The translations under genes and the position numbers were made by a program. Source: Arcicella aquatica (GTDB taxonomy: Bacteria; Bacteroidota; Bacteroidia; Cytophagales; Spirosomataceae). From it: a DNA stretch of 64,000 nt. The stretch lies in assembly GCF_034928825.1 (NCBI RefSeq), contig NZ_JAYFUL010000028.1, forward strand, positions 1 to 64,000. The letters are read 5' to 3'. The notes below the pieces were generated by a model. The model was not told the origin of the DNA. It searched no databases and worked only from the letters and a program-made list of their open reading frames with translations. Shown here in pieces: positions 16,834 through 24,923 of this stretch (the stretch's first letter is position 1; every line of letters begins with the position of its first letter).

Positions 16834-17598
16834 TTAAACCTCCTTTTCTTTTAATTTAAAATAGGCTATTACTGCTATAACCGGTGCTAGTACATAATAG
16901 AAAGCATATTTTGAGCCATCAATCATGAATCTGAATTCACTTGAAAGATTGTGTCTATTGTCATCACCCATATCAATATTATGAGAGCCCTTACCAATGA
17001 TGATTGTAAACAGCAAATACTGAATCAAAACCAACGATGCTAGTATAAGGAAGCCAGTAAAGGCAGTTTTAATGTATGACATCCTGCCAAAATAAATAGC
17101 ACCTAATATCACAAACATTTGTAGAGCAATCCACACATTTACGAAAAAATCATATTCTTTATAAGAGTTTAGTATCATAGCATACAGCATTTCGTTGTAA
17201 GGGTTACCAGAAAGCTTAACGAAAGCACCATCAACTAATCCGAACGTGATAAAGAAGGCTATCGGAAAAACAATAAAGGCATAGAACATACCCGCGGAGA
17301 TTTTTTCAAAATGAGATGCTGGCGTCATCAAGAAACTCATCGTTTGTATATTATTGCCAAAATCTTTAAAAAGGTAATTGGCAAACAAGGTTCCTCCTGC
17401 AAAAAGACCAATAACAAACATCATTATTTGTATGCCTTTGTTTAGCATATAATTATTTTCTGAATCGAAATTGATGGAATAAAGTACCGAAGTGATACTT
17501 ATAAAAATGGCTATTCCCATCAGAAAAATAAACTTGTTTTCAGTCCATTGTCTTTTCACAAGGAGTGAAAAACGGCTGTAATCAAAAAAGTTATTCAT
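16834..17598 (-). CDS. ABC transporter permease, six predicted membrane segments
   Basis: This 254-residue integral membrane protein has about six hydrophobic segments (for example FIFLMGIAIFISITSVLYSI, IMMFVIGLFAGGTLFANYLF, GMFYAFIVFPIAFFITFGL, ALQMFVILGAIYFG, GFLILASLVLIQYLLFTIII, YYVLAPVIAVIAYF). It lacks the binding-protein-dependent EAA motif, as in ABC-2-like exporters. It lies between the ATPase gene and the GntR gene in one operon. Export of a peptide, lipid or drug is plausible from the YtrA-type context; the substrate is unknown. Confidence 0.8.
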   Translation of the reverse strand: MNNFFDYSRFSLLVKRQWTENKFIFLMGIAIFISITSVLYSINFDSENNYMLNKGIQIMMFVIGLFAGGTLFANYLFKDFGNNIQTMSFLMTPASHFEKISAGMFYAFIVFPIAFFITFGLVDGAFVKLSGNPYNEMLYAMILNSYKEYDFFVNVWIALQMFVILGAIYFGRMSYIKTAFTGFLILASLVLIQYLLFTIIIGKGSHNIDMGDDNRHNLSSEFRFMIDGSKYAFYYVLAPVIAVIAYFKLKEKEV

Positions 17599-17663
17599 AG
17601 TGTTTTGCTGTAAGTTTGTGGATAGTCATATTCGAGATGACTATTGGGTTAAACAGATAAAGG

Positions 17664-18497
17664 CTATTGAAAGATGTCTTTAATTGCCTGACGATTGGAT
17701 AAAGCAGCGTTGAATAATAATTCTAAATCTACTTTATTGTTTTCGTGACCATTGTTAGGCATTACCACCGAAAATCCTCTTATCGAATGTTCTGAATATA
17801 AAACTTTCTCATGGTCTGTTACTACCGAAACTGTTTTGAAAGATAATTTTTCAGAAATTTCTTCAGTGGTAGCATGTAATAATACCTCCGAACCGTCTAG
17901 GATAATGATAGGGTCTATCAAAGAATCTAAATCACGTACTTGGTGCGTTGAAATAATAATAATTCGCTCGTCTGTAGCCACAGAAGCAATGATTTTACGG
18001 AACTGACTTTTTGAAGGAATATCCAAGCCATTGGTTGGTTCGTCCATAATCAACACTTTCGTATTTGTTGCCAAACCAAAGCCAATCAAAGCCTTTTTCT
18101 TTTGTCCTAATGATAACTCCGTGAACTTCTCGTTATCAGAAATCTGAAATTCTTCTAAATATTCCAAAAATTGTTTCAGCGAAAAGTTTGGATAAAATGG
18201 CGAATAAGTAGCTACAAAATCCTTAATTTTTATAGGAGGCGTATAAAATTCTTCAGGTAAAAAATACATCTCTTGTAAAAAGCTAGGCAGACGGTCTTGC
18301 GCTTTATAACCATTTACGGTGCAAGAACCTTCGCTAGGAAATAGCAAACCCGCCATATTTCTAAGTAATGATGATTTACCCGCACCGTTTTTACCTAATA
18401 AGCCATATACATTTCCAGCAGATAGGTTTAGGTTTAAATTTCGGAATACAGGTTTTCGTTTTCCATAATTAAACGAGAGGTTGTTTATTGATATCAT
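17664..18497 (-). CDS. ABC transporter ATP-binding protein
   Basis: A complete ABC ATPase of 277 residues: Walker A GKNGAGKS at 35-42, signature LSLGQKKK at ~128-135, Walker B VLIMDEP at 148-154 and the switch His in STHQVRD. The C-terminal ~60 residues are an extra regulatory tail. It is the first gene of a minus-strand operon with a permease, a YtrA-type GntR regulator and a GIN-domain protein. It probably energises export by the neighbouring permease. The upstream spacer of ~240 bp to the plus-strand small membrane gene is AT-rich and should carry divergent promoters. Confidence 0.9.
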   Translation of the reverse strand: MISINNLSFNYGKRKPVFRNLNLNLSAGNVYGLLGKNGAGKSSLLRNMAGLLFPSEGSCTVNGYKAQDRLPSFLQEMYFLPEEFYTPPIKIKDFVATYSPFYPNFSLKQFLEYLEEFQISDNEKFTELSLGQKKKALIGFGLATNTKVLIMDEPTNGLDIPSKSQFRKIIASVATDERIIIISTHQVRDLDSLIDPIIILDGSEVLLHATTEEISEKLSFKTVSVVTDHEKVLYSEHSIRGFSVVMPNNGHENNKVDLELLFNAALSNRQAIKDIFQ

Positions 18498-18737
18498 ATA
18501 CTGTATTAGTTTAATAGTACACTACAAATATAATACAATAGGATTTGCAAAAACAAATTGTGGAGATTGAAAAGGGAGGAATGGTTTTTTTATGTGATAA
18601 ATGGTGGAGGGGAAATATTTTAATAAATCTCCTCAAAATAATAGGAGAATGTGCTATTAGGAGTAAAAATCGAGCATCTCTTAATAAAAAGCATAAAGCA
18701 ATAAACTTATTACGAATCATCTAAAACTTCAAACGCT

Positions 18738-18938
18738 ATGCAAACACAAGCACACACATTACCGGCAATTTTATCATTTTTTATTCCAGGCTTAGGTCAG
18801 TTAGTTAAAGGACAAATCATCAAAGCAATTATAATATGGATTGTAGCTGGTGTAGTATCATTCTTTTTCTGGTGGACATACATCATTCCATTTATTGTTT
18901 GGGCTTGGAATGTTTATGATGCCTATACTGATAACTAA
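18738..18938 (+). CDS. Small membrane protein (PGLGQ-type)
   Basis: This 66-residue protein carries a FFIPGLGQLVKGQIIKA segment (residues ~14-30), characteristic of small TM2-like/DUF5683-like membrane proteins, followed by a strong hydrophobic helix pair (IIIWIVAGVVSFFFWWTYIIPFIVWAW) and an acidic tail. The function is unknown; related proteins are inserted in the inner membrane. It stands alone on the plus strand, with an ATG start and a clear stop, and precedes the DUF6000-like gene by about 80 bp. Confidence 0.65.
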   Translation: MQTQAHTLPAILSFFIPGLGQLVKGQIIKAIIIWIVAGVVSFFFWWTYIIPFIVWAWNVYDAYTDN

Positions 18939-19018
18939 TGTTTTAATAACTTTCTATTAATTGGGGTTACTTTTTAATAAGATTCAGTATATTGGCATAT
19001 CGAATCTCTATTAATACG

Positions 19019-19609
19019 ATGGAACATTTAAATGAAATAATGAGCTTATTGCCATATAGAAATCAGCATGAATTATCTAATGATTTTAGGGAGAAATGGG
19101 TAATTCCTTTTTATATGAACATTGCTTCTGAAAGAGATGATAGCTGGATTGAAGGAGTAATGGCAGTAAGAGATCAAATAACCCCAAAGGTGTGTCTAGA
19201 ACTTTTAGGCAATTTAGATTGGCGTACACGATTGGTGGGGGCTTATTTTGTAGCCTTAAAAGATTATGACGAACTAATAGAACAGATAGGAATACATCTT
19301 TTACAAAGCGAAGTTTGTTGTGTAGGGCATATTTATGCTTTGGTATTAGCTTACTTCAATACTGAGAAAAGTTTACATTATTTAAATGCCTATCTGGATT
19401 ATTACCTCAACAGGTCCGATTTGTATTATGACCAGAAAGTTGTGATGGAGGCTTTACTGTATTTAGATGCTATAAACCAGACGAATAATATCAGCAAGCA
19501 TTTTGAGCACTGGAAGGCATTTCAGAAAAAACAAATGGTATATAAAAAAGAGCTCTGTACTAACTTTTTTGAAAATCAAGTTTTCATACTTTCTTTTTTA
19601 AAGCAATAG
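19019..19609 (+). CDS. DUF6000-like hypothetical protein
   Basis: This 196-residue helical protein has the pattern I associate with DUF6000: LPYRNQHELSNDFREKWVIPFYM near the N-terminus, LELLGNLDWRTRLVGAYFVAL, IGIHLLQSEVCCVGHIY and a C-terminal YLDYYLNRSDLYYDQKVVMEALLYLDA. The function is unknown; families of this size next to toxins are sometimes immunity proteins, but no toxin is seen here. A TTG at 18992 would add nine residues; the ATG at 19019 was chosen because it is a standard start. The gene is followed by a 28-bp palindrome, probably its terminator. Confidence 0.6.
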   Translation: MEHLNEIMSLLPYRNQHELSNDFREKWVIPFYMNIASERDDSWIEGVMAVRDQITPKVCLELLGNLDWRTRLVGAYFVALKDYDELIEQIGIHLLQSEVCCVGHIYALVLAYFNTEKSLHYLNAYLDYYLNRSDLYYDQKVVMEALLYLDAINQTNNISKHFEHWKAFQKKQMVYKKELCTNFFENQVFILSFLKQ

Positions 19610-19615
19610 AATTAA

Positions 19616-19643
19616 GTGAGTGAGTTAAATTTAACTCACTCAC
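19616..19643. terminator. 28-bp perfect palindrome between convergent genes
   Basis: GTGAGTGAGTTAAA is followed directly by TTTAACTCACTCAC. It lies between the convergent DUF6000-like and dipeptidase genes and would serve both. The GAGT words continue as ACTCACTCACTCG just after it. Confidence 0.6.
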
Positions 19644-19663
19644 TCACTCGCAATTCACAACTC

Positions 19664-20929
19664 CTACATTCCCTTAGCTACCTCCGCTACTTTATTCCAG
19701 ACCCTAAAAACATTTTTGTAACAAATCTTTTCAATATCCTTTTCGGTATAACCTCTTTTCAGTAATACATAAATCAGGTTGGGTAATTGTGAACAATCTT
19801 TCAAACCATCAGGCAGGGTTGGGCCTACGCCGTCGAAATCAGAACCTAGTCCTACATAATCTATTCCTGCAATTTTCTTTACGTGGTCAATGTGGTCGGC
19901 TATTCTTTCCACATTCGTAAGCGGTGTTGGATGAAGTTTGTCATAGTCTGTTTCATAAGCTTTAGCAGCCGAATCTTTAGGAACTAAATTATGCTCTTTT
20001 TGCCATTGACGTAAATGCGTTCTTTTGGTTTCGTAGGTTTTGTTGGAAATAGAATCCAAGAACATCGAAGAGTAGTTAATCATAATCACACCCCCTTTTT
20101 TAGCCATTGCCTTTATCAGGTTATCTGGTGCATTTCTAATAAAATCAGGGGTAAAAGTTCTACACGAAGAATGTGAAGCAATCACAGGAGCTTTCGAAAG
20201 GGCTACAACCTGTGCAAAAGTATCATCAGAAATATGCGAACAGTCGAGCATAATACCCAATCGATTCATTTCTCTGACCACTTGTCTCCCAATTGGGCTC
20301 AATCCTCGCCACGTATTAGTAGTGTCATACGAGGTATCGCAAATAAAATTATCCTCGCCGTGACAAAGCGTAATATAGCGTATTCCTCTATCATAAAAGT
20401 ACTGCAAATTTGCCAAGTTACTTTCTACAGGCGAGCCGTTTTCCATGCCCATTGGCAAAGAAATCAAACCTTTTTTAAAGTTGGCTTCTATATCAGCAGG
20501 AGATTTTGCTAAGGCAAATTTATCAGGGTATTGTTTTACCAGATTCTCTACCATATCAATCAGGGAATCAGCCAAGGCTTTAGAAAAACCCTTTTTACGT
20601 TGTAAATCAGCAGGTACATAAATAGACATAAAAGGCGCGGTTAAGCCACCTTTTTTAGCGCGAACATAGTCAAAGTCACCACCAGCGGTTTGTACGGATA
20701 CATCTTCCATCTTAGCGTGGAGGCGATAGGGCAAATCTACATGACCATCAACGATAATGTATTTATGAGCCAACTCATCCGCTTTTTTGCGAAGTAAAGC
20801 CTCCTTATCGTCTATTTGATGTACCGTTGGAGTATGAGTGATTTTCTTTTTGGGTTTTCCAAATGATATTCCCTGAGTCAATATCAAAAAAGCGAACAAA
20901 GCAATTGAAAGGTAGTTTTTAAGCATCAT
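19664..20929 (-). CDS. Membrane dipeptidase, peptidase family M19
   Basis: This 421-residue protein has a signal peptide (MMLKNYLSIALFAFLILTQG). Zinc-binding and catalytic landmarks of renal-dipeptidase-type M19 enzymes are present: VDGHVDLPYR with the HxD pair, the metal Glu region MGMENGSPV, DCSHISD and IASHSSCRTF with the metal His residues, and VGLGSDFDGVG near the C-terminus. These enzymes hydrolyse dipeptides, including D-Xaa forms, in the periplasm. The gene is monocistronic and convergent with the DUF6000-like gene, and divergent from the fructokinase-like gene at 21055. Confidence 0.92.
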   Translation of the reverse strand: MMLKNYLSIALFAFLILTQGISFGKPKKKITHTPTVHQIDDKEALLRKKADELAHKYIIVDGHVDLPYRLHAKMEDVSVQTAGGDFDYVRAKKGGLTAPFMSIYVPADLQRKKGFSKALADSLIDMVENLVKQYPDKFALAKSPADIEANFKKGLISLPMGMENGSPVESNLANLQYFYDRGIRYITLCHGEDNFICDTSYDTTNTWRGLSPIGRQVVREMNRLGIMLDCSHISDDTFAQVVALSKAPVIASHSSCRTFTPDFIRNAPDNLIKAMAKKGGVIMINYSSMFLDSISNKTYETKRTHLRQWQKEHNLVPKDSAAKAYETDYDKLHPTPLTNVERIADHIDHVKKIAGIDYVGLGSDFDGVGPTLPDGLKDCSQLPNLIYVLLKRGYTEKDIEKICYKNVFRVWNKVAEVAKGM

Positions 20930-21054
20930 ATTGTCGTGAAGGTTTTATTATTAAATCTACTCAATTTTTACAGAATTATCAGTAATTTGCACAGATAAAG
21001 CACTGAAAATTATTGAATATTTGGGCTTTAATCTAGCAATCCATTTTTATAAAT

Positions 21055-21981
21055 ATGAAAAAATATGCATTACTTTCAGTTGGCGAGCTCTTGGCCGACT
21101 TTATTGGTACAGAAATACAAGATAGTATTCTCGAAACCGCTACTTTCGAACGCTTTCAGGGTGGAAGTCCCGCCAATATGGCTGCGAATATGGCTCGTTT
21201 AGGAATGAATACCGCCTTGGTTTCCTGTATTGGCAACGACAACATTGGCATTTACCTAAAAACAGAAGTAGCCAAAACAGGCATTGACGTTAGCCATATA
21301 GCCATTGATGATTTTCAGCCGACAAGTATAGTAGTGGTTTCTCGCACCAAAGGCACGCCAGATTTTATTGCCTATCGTACGGCAGACCGTATGCTACAAC
21401 CACAGCATATTCCTGATAGTTTATTGGAAGCCTCCGCTATTTTTCATACTACTTGTTTTGCTTTGAGCCAAGACCCTGCCCAAACTACTATTGTAGATGC
21501 TGCCAAACGAGCAAATGCACTCAATTGTAAAGTTAGCTTAGATGCTAATTATGCCATACAAATTTGGCCAGATAGAAAACAGGCTTGGGAAACTATTTCA
21601 GCCTATTGCTCACACGATGCTTTGGTAAAATTAAGCGAAGATGATGCCGAAAGAATATATGGACATAAAGTATCAGAAGCACAAATCCTGCAAGATTTTC
21701 ATGCGATGGGAGCGGAGCTAATTTGCCTAACCAAAGGCGGAGATGGCTCAATCATCTCGACTGAAAAAGGAACAAAACAAATTACATTGGGTGTAAAACC
21801 TCTAGAAGTAGTGGATGCAACAGGAGCGGGTGATGCCTATTGGGCAGGCTTTCTAACAGCCTATACCGAAGGAGCTAGCCCAGAAAATTGTGCGAATGCA
21901 GGAGCAAATTTAGCAGCTTTAAAACTGGTAACTAAAGGGCCATTGCCAGCGAAGGTGGATAAGGGAATTTTGTATGTGTAG
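21055..21981 (+). CDS. PfkB family carbohydrate kinase (fructokinase-like)
   Basis: The 308-residue protein has both PfkB signatures: the N-terminal GGSPANMAANMARLGMNTALVSCIGNDNIG (~38-67) and the C-terminal DATGAGDAYWAGFL (~251-264), in which the final Asp is the catalytic base. It phosphorylates a sugar, most probably a ketohexose such as fructose, using ATP. It is a single plus-strand gene divergent from the dipeptidase. The stop is followed by a large palindrome (21997-22032) shared with the convergent toxin gene. Confidence 0.9.
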   Translation: MKKYALLSVGELLADFIGTEIQDSILETATFERFQGGSPANMAANMARLGMNTALVSCIGNDNIGIYLKTEVAKTGIDVSHIAIDDFQPTSIVVVSRTKGTPDFIAYRTADRMLQPQHIPDSLLEASAIFHTTCFALSQDPAQTTIVDAAKRANALNCKVSLDANYAIQIWPDRKQAWETISAYCSHDALVKLSEDDAERIYGHKVSEAQILQDFHAMGAELICLTKGGDGSIISTEKGTKQITLGVKPLEVVDATGAGDAYWAGFLTAYTEGASPENCANAGANLAALKLVTKGPLPAKVDKGILYV

Positions 21982-21996
21982 TATTTTAGTTTTGAT

Positions 21997-22032
21997 TAGA
22001 TTTGACAACTTTTTGAAAAGTTGTCAAATCTA
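21997..22032. terminator. Palindrome between fructokinase and PIN toxin
   Basis: Arms TAGATTTGACAACTTTT and AAAAGTTGTCAAATCTA surround a TG loop. The run of T after the stem on either strand fits a bidirectional terminator. The inner GACAACTTTT/AAAAGTTGTC is repeated at 22750-22780 on the other side of the toxin-antitoxin pair. Confidence 0.65.
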
Positions 22033-22050
22033 GTCTCTACCCTTTGTAAA

Positions 22051-22464
22051 CTAAAGTTCTTCAAGTACTTCTTTAAATTCAAGTGTTTTGATTCTTGTGA
22101 CTAAAGGGAATGATATTTTTTCCAAAATGTTAAAGTGATTGTCTTCTGAGACCAGATAATGGGCATTAGCTGCTACTGCACAATCAAAAAATTTATTATC
22201 ATCAGGGTCTTGTTCTATGGCATTCCATTCATAAAAACGAATAATTTGAATTACGTTTTTACTCATCATTATCTGTGTTAAAGTATTTTCTGCATCTTTT
22301 ACTGAAAAGTACCTTTCAATAATTTCAGCATATTCATCCAAGATATCCGTAGTAATACACAATTGGTATTTTTCTTGTAAAAAGGCTTGCCAAACCCAAT
22401 GAAATGGAGATTTCCTAGAAATACTTGCTACTAAAACATTGGTATCTAAAACAATTCTGAGCAT
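22051..22464 (-). CDS. PIN-domain toxin (VapC-like ribonuclease)
   Basis: The 137-residue protein is a PIN-domain protein of the putative-toxin COG1569 type: an N-terminal LDTNVLVASISR with the first catalytic Asp, an acidic helix ILDEYAEIIER with a second acidic residue, and a C-terminal DPDDNKFFDCAVAANAHYLVSEDNHF with the remaining acidic residues. These proteins cleave RNA when not bound by antitoxin. It follows the antitoxin gene after 1 bp, the usual arrangement. The four acidic positions are intact, so activity is plausible. The target RNA is unknown. Confidence 0.85.
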   Translation of the reverse strand: MLRIVLDTNVLVASISRKSPFHWVWQAFLQEKYQLCITTDILDEYAEIIERYFSVKDAENTLTQIMMSKNVIQIIRFYEWNAIEQDPDDNKFFDCAVAANAHYLVSEDNHFNILEKISFPLVTRIKTLEFKEVLEEL

Positions 22465-22465
22465 A

Positions 22466-22690
22466 TTAATGTGCTTTTCGGTCGTGCCCCTTTAATATTT
22501 TCTCAAAATCTTCATCAGTATATTCTCTATTAGCAACAGATTCATCCAAATGCTTTTGCATCTTTTTATGGTTAAAGTCAATTAATAGTTGCTTTAACTC
22601 ATCCAAATCTTGCTCATTATATTGTTCTTTTACCACTTGTAAAACTAACATCTGAGCTTGAGTTAAGGGAGTTTTTAGGGAGTTTCTCAT
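22466..22690 (-). CDS. Antitoxin partner of the PIN toxin
   Basis: This 74-residue, highly charged protein lies directly upstream of the PIN gene (1-bp gap) and is read on the same strand. It is helical throughout (QAQMLVLQVVKEQYNEQDLDELKQLL, then ESVANREYTDEDFEKILKGH) without a recognisable DNA-binding motif by eye. Its place and size make it the likely antitoxin, neutralising the toxin and probably repressing the operon. Confidence 0.7.
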   Translation of the reverse strand: MRNSLKTPLTQAQMLVLQVVKEQYNEQDLDELKQLLIDFNHKKMQKHLDESVANREYTDEDFEKILKGHDRKAH

Positions 22691-22749
22691 TGCTTTTCCG
22701 TTTTTACAAATATAAGTATTTTAGAGAGCTTTCTAAGCTTAAAATTTTG

Positions 22750-22780
22750 GATTAGACAACTTTTCAAAAGTTGTCTAATC
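22750..22780. terminator. Palindrome between aroB and the toxin-antitoxin operon
   Basis: Arms GATTAGACAACTTTT and AAAAGTTGTCTAATC flank a single C. It shares GACAACTTTT/AAAAGTTGTC with the palindrome at 21997-22032. Downstream of the minus-strand aroB it could act as terminator; the pair frames the toxin-antitoxin locus. Confidence 0.6.
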
Positions 22781-22804
22781 TAGGCAAATATAAGCTCAAT
22801 AAAC

Positions 22805-23830
22805 TTATCCAATATAATAAAGTAAAGCTTCTTTCATTTCGCTGGCAGCAACTGAAATGTCATAAGTACATTTCCCAATTCCTTCTAATAAAGAAAACCT
22901 TATTTCTTTGCCTTTATTCTTTTTGTCTTGTGCCGTCAGGGCGATAATCTCTTCCAATTCGCTTTCTTTGATGGTCGCTTTTCCGTACACTGCAAAGATA
23001 AACTCTTCAATTTTTTCCAATGATTGTTGGTCAATCATGCCTCTTTTAAAAGAAATATAGGCTTCACAAATCATTCCTGCTGCAATGGCTTCGCCGTGTA
23101 GTAAGTGCAATTTGGGCTTGCCTAAATAAAACGTTTCGATGGCATGCCCCAAGGTATGTCCAAAATTTAATATTTTTCTTAATCCTTTTTCTGTTGGGTC
23201 TGCTGCTACTACAGCCTCTTTGATGGCAACGGAATGGGCAATTAAGTCAGCAAAGTTCTGTTCTTCAAAATCTATTTTTCTAATTTCATTCCATTTGTCA
23301 GCATCTTGTATCAAACAGTGTTTGATAATTTCACCAAAACCCGAACGAAGCTCTTGCTTAGGTAAAGTTTTTAAGAAATCTGGGTCAATCAAAACGGCAT
23401 TTGGTATTTTAAACACCCCAATATGATTTTTTAATCCTTGAAAATCTATCCCAAGTTTTCCGCCAACACTAGCATCTACTTGTGAAAGTAAGGTTGTCGG
23501 AATTTGAATAAAATCAATACCACGTTTATAAGTAGCTGCACAAAATCCACCCATATCTCCAATTACGCCACCACCCACATTGATTACTAAACTATGTCTG
23601 TCTAAAGATTGATTCGTTAGTCCTTCCCAGATAACCTCACAAGTACTTAAGTTCTTATTCGCTTCACCTGATTTTATTTTTGTTAACTGATGCTTAGGTA
23701 ATAGAGGCTTGATGATAGGATAGCAATGACGATGCGTTTTTTCATCGACAATCACATGAATTTTGGTATATTGGTTTTCAGCCAGAAATGCTGGGAGACT
23801 TTCGGTAATATTGGAAATAATGACAGACAT
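22805..23830 (-). CDS. aroB: 3-dehydroquinate synthase
   Basis: This 341-residue protein matches AroB, the second enzyme of the shikimate pathway, which converts DAHP to 3-dehydroquinate with NAD and zinc. Visible signatures are GGGVIGDMGGFCAATYKRG (~100-118) with the glycine-rich NAD segment, QIPTTLLSQVDASVGGKLGID, and the metal-binding NFGHTLGHAIE and LLHGEAIAAGM motifs. The length is slightly below the usual ~360, consistent with compact Bacteroidota homologues. It is a monocistronic minus-strand gene upstream of the toxin-antitoxin pair. No regulatory element is seen. Confidence 0.95.
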   Translation of the reverse strand: MSVIISNITESLPAFLAENQYTKIHVIVDEKTHRHCYPIIKPLLPKHQLTKIKSGEANKNLSTCEVIWEGLTNQSLDRHSLVINVGGGVIGDMGGFCAATYKRGIDFIQIPTTLLSQVDASVGGKLGIDFQGLKNHIGVFKIPNAVLIDPDFLKTLPKQELRSGFGEIIKHCLIQDADKWNEIRKIDFEEQNFADLIAHSVAIKEAVVAADPTEKGLRKILNFGHTLGHAIETFYLGKPKLHLLHGEAIAAGMICEAYISFKRGMIDQQSLEKIEEFIFAVYGKATIKESELEEIIALTAQDKKNKGKEIRFSLLEGIGKCTYDISVAASEMKEALLYYIG

Positions 23831-23942
23831 TTTTGATTTTGATTAACGTTTGAGTTGCCTTTCTGGAAGCACAAGGCTAGTCCACATAAAATATGGCTAC
23901 AAAATTAATCAATTATTTTCCATCCAGACTTACCTTTTTTAT

Positions 23943-24710
23943 TTATAGGATGTATTTTACCAAATCATGATAAGGTTTTAATAATTCGTGGCTGGGCGAA
24001 AGTTCGGTAATCAAGTAATCTATTTCATTTAAAGTACACACCCGTAACCTCAAATCAGAATTTAGTTTTTCTGAAATAGTAGTAGCCACTACTTGCCTTG
24101 ATGATTTTATCATCGCCTTTTTTACCTGTACTACCTCATAGTCGGAATCGCTGATTCCTTCAGGGTCGAAGCCATTAATACCCAATACACATAAATCAGC
24201 TTTGATGTCATTAATTTTACTGACAACCTCACCTCCGACGCTGATTTTAGAGATATTAGAAATTTTACCCCCTAAAAAAATCACTTCTACATTCGGATGT
24301 TCGGCTAATTCCAAAGAAATTAATGGGCTTACGGTAAAGAATGTCACATGCAAATTATTAGGCAACTGATTCGCTATGGCTCGCATAGTAGTTCCTCCGC
24401 TAGTTAGGATAGTCATCCCATCTTTGATGAGCTTAATCATTTTAGTAGCAATTACCTTCTTTTGGTCATAAGCATACGTATCGGCTTGGGTCGCTGAAAC
24501 ATTATATGACTTTGATAAAGCGCCACCGTGCACTTTCACAATTTTATTCTCGGAAGCCAATTCATTCAAGTCACGACGAATAGTGTCTTCTGAAACATTC
24601 AGAATCAAACTGAGGTCGGAAGAAAGTATTTTATTATGAAGATTAATCTGGTGGATTATTTGTAACTGCCTTTCCTTTTTTAACAAAACTTTACTTTCTA
24701 AAATACTCAT
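23943..24710 (-). CDS. DeoR/GlpR family transcriptional regulator
   Basis: The 255-residue protein has an N-terminal DeoR-type helix-turn-helix (residues ~15-70: LILNVSEDTIRRDLNELASENKIVKVHGGAL) and the C-terminal sugar-phosphate-sensing domain with DGMTILTSGGTTMRAIANQLP and ADLCVLGINGFDPEGISDSDYEVVQVKKAMI. Such regulators respond to phosphorylated sugars. It is divergent from the SusC/SusD operon (gap 213 bp), so control of that operon is likely. The fructokinase-like gene is near as well but on the other side of aroB. Confidence 0.9.
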   Translation of the reverse strand: MSILESKVLLKKERQLQIIHQINLHNKILSSDLSLILNVSEDTIRRDLNELASENKIVKVHGGALSKSYNVSATQADTYAYDQKKVIATKMIKLIKDGMTILTSGGTTMRAIANQLPNNLHVTFFTVSPLISLELAEHPNVEVIFLGGKISNISKISVGGEVVSKINDIKADLCVLGINGFDPEGISDSDYEVVQVKKAMIKSSRQVVATTISEKLNSDLRLRVCTLNEIDYLITELSPSHELLKPYHDLVKYIL

Positions 24711-24923
24711 GCGTTTTTTTGCGGGTTTTTGATTGAATTTTTGAAAATTAAACAGAAATAAGTTGAAATTTTACGATAAAAATAATGATTTTTGAATTAT
24801 TTTATTATTTTTGTTAAAAAGTAATTTTAATTATTGCATGAATTCGCCTGCTATTTTACTTTTATTGCGGATAAAGATGCATAAAAAAGCATTTAACTCT
24901 TCACTCAACCCCCAAAAAATCAA

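Noticed and set aside
18511..18720. 69-codon minus-strand frame between the ABC ATPase and the small membrane gene
   Set aside because: Its composition (many Ile, Leu, Phe and Cys without pattern) and its place in the promoter region make it unlikely to be a gene.
24711..24923. Defined -33/-7 promoter for the SusC operon
   Set aside because: A TATTTTTG box is present at 24806-24813, but no -33 TTG lies at the expected distance; evidence is too weak.
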